Source of the DNA: Apostichopus japonicus
Taxonomy: Eukaryota > Echinodermata > Holothuroidea > Aspidochirotida > Stichopodidae
Direction of reading: 5' to 3'
DNA: 64,000 bases
NCBI RefSeq assembly: GCF_037975245.1
Contig: NC_092572.1
Coordinates: 8,199,501 to 8,263,500, forward strand
Shown piece after piece: positions 34,001 through 45,500 of the stretch (position 1 is its first letter; each line of letters opens with the position of its first letter). A model generated the notes under the pieces. That model was given only the letters and a program-made list of their open reading frames with translations. It was not told the origin of the DNA and ran no database searches. Both the position numbers and the translations under genes were made by a program.

Positions 34001-34500
34001 AAATGATTTAATTATCGATATTAAAGGAGGGGGAAGGAGGTTGCGATAACCTTTGTAGACAGCAGCTTATAGCCTTTATGACGTTATTTCGTCTTTTCCT
34101 GTTTTGATGAACCACAGTTCTTTAACAAAACGCGCAATATGATTATCTGCCTTTATAAAACGAAAGACTTGTATGCTACATTACATAGGTTTCATGCTTA
34201 TTTTGAAAGGGATTATTCATTCGGTTAGGGTGACATAAAAAATGCAAATACATAAAATCGTACGGTTAGTAATTGTGAGAGAAAGCTTCTTCTTTTGTAT
34301 TATTTGAATACTTGTATTAGGTTGTTATAGCAACTGAAGATATAAATTTTTATATGAATTTGGTACAAAGGAAGGAAATATAATGATTGAAGAAAGTACA
34401 CTTTCTTCATAAAATCTACAAATCAAACATCTCTTGTTGTTGACGCCATGACGAACCATGTAATTGCTGCTTAGTCGCTTATACCATTGATATCGGAATA
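31061..34500. other. Intergenic part of unit 1, downstream of gene B
   Basis: Conserved with 47551-52687 of unit 2 apart from indels. It contains a (TA)n tract (31360-31432), the 84-bp minisatellite (31437-31668), a hairpin-rich GC patch (31680-31725) and a possible piggyBac remnant (33124-33260, minus). The overlapping frames at 32426-32662 on both strands are conserved in both copies but match nothing I know. From about 34080 the sequence is a diverged copy of the intron sequence at 24110-24490. Confidence 0.5.
31437..31668. repeat. About 84-bp minisatellite, 3 units
   Basis: Units contain GGAATTCGATAAGGTAA, then TTTGATGTATT and ACACTTATGTAA. Three units here but about five in the equivalent region of unit 2 (48346-48751). 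Confidence 0.75.
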
Positions 34501-34596
34501 CAGGATGGTCGTTTTAACGACATTGGTGGTAGCAGTGATTTCTACATTGTTATAAATAATATATATACTTTGATATTTAATAAAAGACAGAATTGA
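34501..34596 (+). pseudogene. Remnant of a lectin-domain terminal exon
   Basis: Reads QDGRFNDIGGSSDFYIVINN and continues to a stop at about 34596. DG-x-x-ND-x-x-C is the WND region of C-type lectins, but the cysteine is Gly here. The next bases, TTTAATAAAAGACAG and ATTGACTAA, match the stop, poly(A) signal and 3' UTR of gene B exon 5 (31052 onward). It is therefore a decayed 3' exon now sitting about 80 bases upstream of the gene C start codon. Confidence 0.65.
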
Positions 34597-34674
34597 CTAA
34601 GAAAGAAAGGAACACTTTCATAATAATTACAACAGCGTTATTACTATTAAGAAGAATCTGCATCAAATATAAAG

Positions 34675-34714
34675 ATGGAGATAGGACTCACTGTAATATT
34701 ACTGATCCTATACG
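34675..34714 (+). CDS. Gene C exon 1, signal peptide
   Basis: ATG followed by a short hydrophobic run, donor TACG^GTTTGT in phase 1. It is only 13 codons, so the signal peptide continues into exon 2 (GFIST). Conserved at 52857-52896 in unit 3. Confidence 0.68.
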
Positions 34715-37211
34715 GTTTGTACTGTTTTCTTTTTTGTTCTTCGTTCTCGCATCACCTTCAATTTCAAGACTTAAAATAACGGCATGAACTAACTTTGACT
34801 GTACTGCTCGTTATTTCGTGAATCGAAAACCACGTTTGTCTGCGGATAAGCGCTTAACAAGGCGCGGATGCAGGGACCAGGTGTAAAGGTTGTACATCGC
34901 TTTTGGCCAACAAGCTAGGATGCCAAAAGATCCTAAATAGTTGCATTAATCTTACCCAGGTCAACATGTAGTTTTGTAATTCATTACATTTGTTCTAAAT
35001 TCATATTTAGGTTTTATATCAACGGAAGGTGCCCCTACACACCAAACTGTGGAAAATAAAGGTGAGTAATAAATGAACTAAAGACTTGCATTATTGTGTC
35101 CTTTTGCGATCTTGGTGGATTGCATCCTGAAATTGTCTTGCAAATGTCGATGCATTCTCCTTATAATATTTAACAAGGTTGATGGGTGGTCGCGTGATCA
35201 ATTCACCATCTTTCTCCCTGTACTGAAGCGGTACTGTGGAACTTTATGGGTTATTCCTTTGTGACACAATATCTTCTTTATATCTGTTACTGTGATTTCT
35301 GCATGGCTGCCAAGATACCTCAGTCGTTAACATGATGGCATTGATATTTTGTGTCATTAAATTATGTAATATAGCAATCAATTTAACACCGACACGTCGT
35401 AGTCAACTATATTAAACCTTATTGAGCTCAGCCAAGTGATTGTCTTATCTACTTCAGTCTGCAAAGTTTTTACCTTTAAACTCATTTTAAAGTTTGGTTT
35501 ACTCCTCATACCATGAATCAATGATGGTATCAACGTCTAATAAACACAAATTGGTAAATGCTAACATACCCTGTTTTATCCTTTAATACTTAATCTACCA
35601 AATATTTCCTTGAAATTTATTTTACCGACAGAGTGTCCGCAGATTAATTAAAATGCAAAATGTCTAACCCTATTTTTTAGCAAGTTGGAACAATTCTAAT
35701 ACCACAAAATACTGTCCTCGCATATCATGCTTCAACGTAGCTTGCATACAGTATTAATAATTATTAAGCTGTCTCAGATAGTAACATGATATTCATACTG
35801 TCAGTGTCAGTGCTTGGAAGCTTGACATTAAAGTAGACATAATTGTAAGAAAGTGTCCAATTGATGTTTAGGAGATAATTTATTATTTTCATGTACTTAA
35901 CAAGTCTGAATTGTCAACATTGCTCACCATATGGTTGCATTCAATTTCTGTTTATTGTTTATTTCCTTGCATTCACTAGAAAAAGTTCTTGTCAAATTCA
36001 TCCATTGCTGTTTTCTGGATTTTAGATTTAATTATTACTGAACAGACTCTTTACTCATTAGGTGTCGTTTTTATAAAACCACCTTCTAATTGGTTTATAT
36101 GCGCTTAGTTATTACCAGAATGATCAGACTATATTGTAGATCAGGTTGAAGTGGCTCTTTTGTCTGATTTAGTGGTTGTACCTCATATAGTCTCTGATCG
36201 TTTATTGGCTTATTAGAGACAATCTAAGAGTTTATGATGACATATCTACGATCTTCCCTGTCAACACAGCTCTGTTGAATCAATCATTTCTAGGAAGTTT
36301 AAATTAGGGTGTTGGTTTATATCGTGCCTCATGATTATGAATAGTGATTCGGTGAATATGTTTCAATTAACTTATTGACTAACAAGACAATATTTCATAT
36401 TTTCCCACTTTCCTTATTTTAGATGCAAGCATCTGTTACTCTCACCACAAAACGTCTGATCGTAGCTCCATTTTCAGACAGACTAGCTGCGACGGGGATC
36501 ATGACTTAGAAGTGCCACCCGATTCGTCCATTGTGACATCACTGCTAAATTTTATACCAGACAGACACTACCAAGGTAAGTTACTAAATTTTAAGCAATA
36601 ATGTAAACAATAATGATTTTTTTAAATAGTACTAAGGAACATTGGGTAACCTTGTACAATTACCCTAATATTCCTAATTTGAGAGTATTCAATGGAATAT
36701 GGTATGATGTAGGTATACAACCGACTACTCGAATATCGTTGCTTTATATATCAGATATCAGGATTTCATTCATGATATGCAGAGACAATTTGTTAGCAAA
36801 TGTTGAATGGTCAAATTAAGGACATTTCTTGGATTGCCTAATTTAAAAGGTTTTAAAGGTTGAATCATTTGGTCTCTTATCGGCCCTAACTTAAAGTAAA
36901 CATCACGATGAGAACATTTTGAATCGATTGATAATTCCGATCTGCCGAACGAGAGCGATTAGCTACAGCTCTGCCTTACATATGGGGGAAATGGCTATAA
37001 TAGGATATGTGTCTATAAATAAGCAACGCCTACAACGAATGTCTTGATATGGTCACGTGGGTTCTAGAAATGAACACTTGTGGCAAAATGAAATGTTATT
37101 ATTCTAAAATGTTTAAAACAATTAGTAAACTTTTCTGGATATTTGAGAGTGAGAACAGGAGAGTAGGCACCCTCGCAAGGATGCATGAAATTTCTCAGCA
37201 TTATAGTATAT

Positions 37212-37306
<95 letters not shown>

Positions 37307-39379
37307 TTACCGTTTTCGCACCTCTGGACATACAATCAGCGTCCATAGCCTATTGGTTAGGGTGTCCGCATATAAAGCGGGAGGACTGGGTTCGAATGAC
37401 TGTGGTGGCTGGAAGTTTATTCACTGTTCTTGATTTTCCAACTGACTGCGATTTCAATTATATATATTCATTTGCCTTTGTCGTTTACCTCCATTATATT
37501 AACACAGTCAAAGTTCAAAGTATCTCTTTCGAGATCCGACTTTAGGGATCACAAATGATTTCGAATTGGTAAGCATCATGTTTGATCTCTAGAGTAAGGC
37601 AAATATGTCACCAAAACAGAACTAGTATTGTTCGATACAGGTGCCAAACGCCTACAGTGGAATTACGACCTTCCTTACCGGTTTCGAACCTCTGGACATA
37701 CAATCAGCGTCCAAAGCCATGGTAAGGGTGTCCGCATATAAAGAAAACAAATTGTGCCGTTGAAACGATGTCTGTTTTACACTGCTTCAATAATTGTTTT
37801 CCAAACGTTTTCAAATAGTACTAAGGAATTTTGAATAATTTTGGATAATTACCTAATATACCAATTTGACTTATTATTAGAGTAATATCATTGTTTTCTA
37901 GCAACATTTGTCAGGATTTCATTCATGATATGCAGTATAGTTTTTAAGGACAACTTTCTGGATTGCTTACTTTAAAAGGCTGAATCAAGCCGTAACTAAA
38001 AATAAATATCATGATGAGAACATTCTGAATCGAATGATTAATCAGATCTGCCGAACGAGGGCGATTAAATACATCCCTGTCTAACTCATTGGGGAAAGAT
38101 ACCATAATGAGCTATGTTATTATTCTAAAAGGGTTAAATGTAGATCTGTAGAAGGAAAACAATTTGTTAATTTTTCTTAAAATACGTTTAATTGCCTCGA
38201 ACTTTAAATCCGTAACTGAACGTAAAAGAAAAGAAATCGATTGGATCTTTCGTATTAAGTCTTACATCACAGGCCTCAACAAAGACTTGGGACTCCTAAA
38301 CCACTACCAGTTCTACAAATATATGTTATCCGTTCTTCCTATTATTTGCTCGTTAGTCCGCTTCCTGTATAGTCATGATTTATTTTCTTACATTTCCATT
38401 AATGCCACTCACACTTATCTAACGTCATACTTTCATTGTGTTACATTTGGTACTTTTCATTCCACTGCCAAGTATTGCTGACGAAGGTCCCAGGGGCACC
38501 GAAAATTCCAATTCCAACATATTTTCTAAACAATACTTCTTATTTGTGACATATGAGTCATATCTAATTTCTTTACTTTTTCTACTAATATATTCTTTTG
38601 GAGTTTAAATGGATTTTCTTTGTATTATATATATATATATATATATATATAGTTATATATATAGTTATATATATAGTTATATATATATATATATATATTC
38701 AGTAGAATTGATAACAATATTTAGCAAGATATAGATAAAAGGAAATTATTGAAAGATGAATCTTGATGTCATTCATTTTCAATTATCGCTCTCCCTTGTT
38801 AACGACTGACTTATGACTGAAATAGACCAAATTTGACATTTTGCGATGGAATATGATGTAGGCATACAACCGACTACTCGAATATCATTGCTTTATATCA
38901 TCATATAAGAGGATTTCATTCATGATATACAGAGAGAATTTGTTAAACAAATGCTGAAAGGTGAAATTTAGGAAATTTGCTGGATTGCTTAATTTAAAAA
39001 AGTTGAATCATGTGGTAACTTATACAGCCGTAACTTAAAATAAATATCAGGAACAGGACATTTTGAATCGATTGATAATTCAGATCTGCCGAACGAAAGC
39101 GATTAGCTACAGCTCTGCCTAACACCAAAAATTAGTATAATAGGATATGTATCTGCAAGTAAGCAACGCCTACAATTAATTTCTTAATATGGACACGTCG
39201 ATTCTAGAAATGAACCATTGTGGCAAAAATGAAATGATATCATTCTAAAAGGTTTAAATGTAGGTCTGAAGGAAAACAAGTAGTTATCTTTTCTGAGTAA
39301 TTGAGTGTGAGAGCAGAATTGTAGGCACGCTCGCAAGGATGCATTGAATTTCTCGGTATTATATGTATGTATATATTTA

Positions 39380-39415
<36 letters not shown>

Positions 39416-39472
39416 AATATAAATATAATATAAAACAAACGCTATATATATATATATAAATATATATATATG

Positions 39473-39508
<36 letters not shown>

Positions 39509-42500
39509 GGTCATTCACAAAAAAATGTCAGCTCAACCCCAGTGGTCGGGTTCGGACCCAAGACCATCTGAAAAAGACCCCCGGACGGGTTAATTTCACC
39601 CCATCTAGCCTATGGACCAAACTTTGTCAGAAGGAAGTAGTATGGCTGTACATTACAAAAAAGGCAAAACTGACAAACTTCCTGGTCGGGAAGGGGTTGT
39701 CAGACCCCCACTAAGTCACCCCCAGTCGGGTTGATTTCACCCCATCTAGCCCATGGACCAAACTTTGGCAAAAGGAAGAAGCATGGCAGTATATGACAAA
39801 AATTGTAAAACTGACAAATTTGTTGGTCGGGAAGGCGTTGTCAGACCCCCACAAAGATTACCCTGACCCACCCCCCAAAAGGTGGGTTGATTTCACCCCA
39901 TCTAGCCCATGGACCAAACTTTGTCAAAAGGAAGTAGTATGGATGTACATTACAAAAGGTGTAAACTGAAAAAATTCCCAGTGGGGAAGGTGTTGTCAGA
40001 TCCCCACAAAGATTACCATGACCCACCCCCCAAAAGGCGGGTTGATTTCACCCCATCTAGCCCATGGACCAAACTTTGTCGAAAGGAAGAAGTATGGATG
40101 TACATTAAAATAAAGGAAATTCTGACAAAATTGCTGGTCGGGAAGGGGTTGTCAGACCCCCCCCCCACAAGGTGCCCTCACCCAGCCAATTTAACTCACG
40201 CAATCTGATCATAGACCAGAATTTTGTTTCAAAAAAGTATTCAAGACATTGTATTAAAAACATGGAAAAACTAACCAAATGGTCTGAAAGCAAAGATGTG
40301 CCCATTATTGTCACATGGGCCACTTTTGTGTTTGTGTAAAATATACCGTAAAGCATGAAATACATACATGTAGAACCAGGAACAAATGTTAAATATGAAA
40401 AGTTTTTACACTTGTAAAGCAGATTCCTTTGCATGAAAAATGTAGAAAATAACAACATGCTTTCAACAGGACCAGCCCCAGTTCATGTTGGTAGAATAAG
40501 TTTGCTTGTTCAACATGGTTGTTTGGACTGGCAATTACCACACTTGTGTCATCAATATGACAAACAGTAAATGGAAAACTATAATAACAAGAACGGGTAA
40601 GTTTAATTTAGGAAAAAACATCCACAAAAGAGGAAATAGTTACAGCTAGAACCCCATCAAACATTGCATTTGAACAAGCATGGCGAATGTGGCCTCACTC
40701 AGTTTTAAGGCCCTTCAGTTATCGGGCAAAAGAATACAAATGGTTATTTTTAAAAGTCTATATTGTCTTTTTGATTAGTTCCTATGATACAATACGTCTC
40801 TGTCTTTGTTCATCATCACGTCACTTGCATAATTCTGTTGTGTCCATCTTATCGATCCACCTCTTCTGCAAGTATTCTAAGTAAAGTGTGATTTGAAAAC
40901 AAATTGCTAAGGTAAAGCTTACCAGTTACAGGATTTTTGACAAATGTACCGCAGTTATGAAGCCCCAATCAAGATTGATTTGCCAAATTTGGGTTCAAAA
41001 TGTGAAAATTATTAGATATTAAAATAAAGGGAAATCCAGATATCTGATTTTTCAGACAAGTTGTACCTGCACGATTTGAACAATGCACTTATTTTCCACT
41101 ATTCTTGTCTGGAAGACAACTTTTTTTTCTTTATTGGTGGTCTGAAAGGGGCAGCGCACACCCGCCCACCCCCTCCCCCCCCCCCACCTAAATCCGCCAC
41201 TGAATACAGATCAAATAGCTGAAATATGCTCTTTGTTTTTTATGAATCAATCGGCTACACGTCGTCATCACTACTTACACTGTCGCTATCAATATTAATA
41301 CGGAGTGGGAAGATAATGCCTTTTCACCCATGATTTAAACCAAATTAAACTTCCAGATTTGTAAATATTCCTTGATTTTAACCAAATAATATTTATACTG
41401 GCATGTTACCAATTGTAGGTTAAAAAAGAAACAATGTGAGTAATATTTAATTATTGGTTGCAACAGTAAAATGTGAGCTACTAGAAATCTAACCCATAGG
41501 ATATATATATATATATATATATGTATGTATATATATATATATATATAAAACAAAAACACAAAAATATATATATATATATATATAAAACAAAAACACAAAA
41601 ACTGCTGAAGCAGGGGAGGGGGGCAGCTTCAATAATATAATTAAGTGGCCAAGCCTCCCCCAATAACCTTCTTTGATTAACCAATAATATACCTGGCATA
41701 TCTATAACTATTTGAAAGACTTCAGAAATAAAATAATTTTCCTAACGATATATAATATGCCGAAGGGTCTCCGATATTTCTTTGTTCCACCTCTGCTGTA
41801 ACACCATATATTATGGGACCAAGCAGATAACTGGATTGCAGGCCATTAATTAAAGCAGGTCTTATGTTTTACATGAATACAACAAACAATCTTCTGCCAA
41901 AACAAAACAAAATTACTATCAAAATTTAACATGAATTTTGAGAAGGAATTATGAGTATTATAGAAAAACGAAAGGGAGGGGAAACAAATACAATCTGCTG
42001 CCTTTATGTATTGCTCACAATATTTTTGGGATATGCCCTTCCATTTAACTGCTTAAATCTGACTTAATCATATACACACCTTTACTCCACAAGAACAGAA
42101 CCATAAGATATTGTGGGGAATAGAGAAATTTGGTGAAAGTGGAGGACCAACTATGGTCACATAACAGGATGTGGGCAAGGTTGTAATAGAGACATACGAC
42201 AAAGAGGGTCTTTGTCTTGTCTTATAAATTAAAACATTTCCAGCAAAAGGCAGGAGAAACTCCTCCCACAAGATTCTCATCTATATCAGTTTGTTTATTA
42301 GGCCAGTGATGCCTACCTATATTTTTTACTTAGGTGCTATAGCAAACAAAAATCAAAATGTTTTAAACTGACCAAAAACAGGAGCATCATTGTGTTTCAG
42401 CCACTTCCTTTCCTAGCAACTTTGGACCACTTGTCAACCAAAAAGATGAAGCAATTAAGAAAGGCAAGCCATAATGGACATTGAAGGCTCTTTTAAATAA

Positions 42501-45500
42501 CATAGAATATCTCCTCTCATAAATATGATCATTAATTATTTATTTTTGTACTAATTATGTTGATATTTTTATCATCTCAGTTCATGGTTAAAAGACACTG
42601 GGTAGGGGCTCTTTGAAGGGGTCTGACGACTAAGTCGATTAAGTGTAAGAATATCTTATATATGTCTTGCTTTGATAGATCTTAGTAGGCCCATTGTGTC
42701 AATTGTCTCTACTTTTAGAGACTAAGTATACTCATTTGGACAAATGTGACTTGTTATATTAATGATGCTCTTCAACCTCCCGCTTGTTTAGGCTTAGATG
42801 TTAAGAGTTGGCATTTCAATTTATTAAGGGATCCAATTCAAGTTTTCTAACATCAAATTCATCCTTACGATAGTAGAAGAACCACGATTGTCATCTAACA
42901 TTGATGTTATCTTGGCAAAACAAACGCTATTGGATCAACTCAATTATAGAATTATATCCTTCTGTTATTGACTAACGTCTTTAAAGGGAATACATTATGT
43001 TTAGTTCTCACGTGTTCCCAGCCAGTAACGCTTTCCTAATGTTCCTCATTTTTGTCAGCAGCAGCTGACGCTGATATGACACACATTACTTCATTGGCTC
43101 AACATGACACAACAAAATCGACTGAACGACCCGTTACAACAAAGGAGGGAGTTAAGAGTAAGTGTTTTCGAATTATGGTAGTCAACTATAAATTTAAAAT
43201 TACCGTTGACAGAAATTTTAATAATAATCAACATGATTTAATTTCCAGTATAGATAGTGTTGGACATTTCTTCTACCGGTAATATCATGGTGAACTTACA
43301 ATGTATTGAATTAAAATGTAAACTGAAATTTTGGGAACTTCTTTAATTTCAGTAGAATTAATAACAATATTTAGATCATAGGAAATTATTGAAAGATACA
43401 TCTTTATGTAATTCCTTTTCACTTTTCTCTGTCCCTTGATAACTGCTGAGTTATTACTGGCATAGATCAATCGATTATTTATTTCAATTTAGTATTAGTA
43501 TTAGAATTTTATATTTATATTTTTGCGAGGGAGGGGGAGGGTTGGAGTGAGGCGGGGGGGGGTCATCCGTTTACATGCGGTTAAATTGATTTAATATCAG
43601 TCCAACAGGAAGATACGTTAACCTTTATAGATTGCAGCCATATAGAGGACGTAAATTTGTCATTTTTTGTTTCGATGAACCACAGTTCTATATCAAAAGC
43701 GCAATATGATAATTTGCACTTAAATAAAAGACCTATGTTAAATTACATACGTTCCTTACGTTTCTTGAAAATAATTTATCTATTTGCTTAAGGAGTCGTA
43801 AACAGGTGCACATACGTATCATCCTACCGTTGATAATTGTAAAGAAAGCTACTTCTATTATGTTGTGTGAATATTTGTATTGGTGTTGTCATGGCAACTG
43901 AAGATGCGAATTGTATGCGAGTTTGTTATAAAGGAAATAGATGATGAAGTTATTATTTCTCCTTCATAAATTTACAAGTCAAAACATCTCTTCTTGGCAA
44001 GCTACTTTTAATGTTTTGTAACATCTGCTTCTTCGGTTACCATTAAAATCAAATTGGGCGATTAAACCAGTTTTTCATACGCACCCGTGCGTACTGTTGC
44101 TTCAATAAGAAATAATCACGTGTATTCTACTGTGTGTATATTTCATGCGGTGTGATAGGATAAATATCAGCCTTGTTGCAAAGTAGGCTACATTCGCATC
44201 CTTTCTATTATACCTCAATCATTACGAACACAGTACATAGGGGAAAACTGTTGCCACGATAAGTGTAATTACAAACCAAGAGACTTTTGTATCAGAGAGT
44301 GTGGGTTGGGATGGGGACGATGCGGGCGTGTAGTAAGTGTTACATGGTGTCTATAGGATTGATTAATATCATTGTAATATTAGGTTATTAAAATAGCTTG
44401 GCATCGCTCATGTTACACTAGTGGTTACCTCCTCGTGATGCAACAATACAGACTCATGCAACAACACATTTTGTATTAGCTGTTGATAGTTTGTTATCGC
44501 GGGTATCCGCGGATTGACAAAAACAGGAAAACGGAGCAGAATTTCGCGGTATGTCATATAATGTGTTGGTAGTATATCAATTACACACGAGGCCTACCAG
44601 AAAGGAGTTAAAACAAGTATAAATGTAGCATGCAGATACTGTAATTTTGATATCAATCTGTACAGGCAGACCTGCGGGCAGGTTTAATTAATTTGTCGTT
44701 CATTTATTGAAGATGACGATCTTTTTCATTAAACACTGTACTAGTGGAGGGGGCTATTTTTATCAAAACGGTGCAAAAGTTATGCAATTATATCAATTTG
44801 TTTTGTGGAATTTTATGCAGTTACTGTTCACTGCCGAATCAGCACCAAAAAAAACACGATTAAGGGGGAAGTGCTTACGCACCCGTCGCATCCCCCTTCC
44901 CTTCCCACGCACACCCTGCGTACGGGCGTACAAGATCATAGCCTATGTAAATTTTCGCACCACTAATTTTATGTTTATTCAATTATTTAATCATTATGAA
45001 AAGTCATCTGAAAAGTAATTAATATTGAAACAAAGAATAACTAAACAGGAAACACGTGTTAGATTTATTTTCGGAATCTCTACTTCTTCAATACACGAAG
45101 TGGCATACATTATCTGAACTATATATCTCTCTATATTAAGATATATATTTATACATCAATATATATATCAATATATATATCAATATATATATCAATAAAT
45201 ATATATATATCAATATATATATATATATCAATATATATATATCAATATATATATATCAATATATATATATATGTACCGGTCCTGGCAAGACGCAAAAAGA
45301 CGTATGGTTTCGAACTAGGGTAAAGTCACCGCAATTTATTGGCTCCGCACTCGTTTATGACTATAACTCCCGTAAAACTATCGAAAATACAAAAATAGAA
45401 AACTTACAGTACTAAATACAACATTTTTATAATTTGTTTTTTGGCATAAATAAAACTACACAAACTTCACTATTGCACAAACATGAACCATCAAATACAC

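Larger units (their letters stand above)
22861..42631 (+). repeat. Tandem segmental duplication, unit 1
   Basis: First copy of the lectin unit: 86-bp repeats, Ser/Thr stalk exon, LINE insertion, lectin-domain exons of gene B, then the signal-peptide and module exons of gene C, then the 150-bp minisatellite block. Equivalent points lie 16.5-19.4 kb further on in unit 2; the differences come from the LINE, a solo LTR and other indels. Confidence 0.88.
36576..43058 (+). other. Gene C intron 3
   Basis: About 6.5 kb made mostly of repeats: two tRNA-SINE copies, Penelope-like remnants, (TA)n tracts, the 150-bp minisatellite and sequence shared with 58158-61232. The unit 3 equivalent carries two extra stalk exons (56682-56783, 57865-57966) that are missing here. 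Confidence 0.6.

Noticed and set aside
37122..37545. Long open frames of alternating Tyr and Ile
   Set aside because: They are translations of (TA)n microsatellites, as are similar frames at 11543, 39184, 41335, 56192 and 59909.
39909..40208. 99-codon frame in the 150-bp repeat
   Set aside because: Repeat-derived; the frame differs between units and copies.
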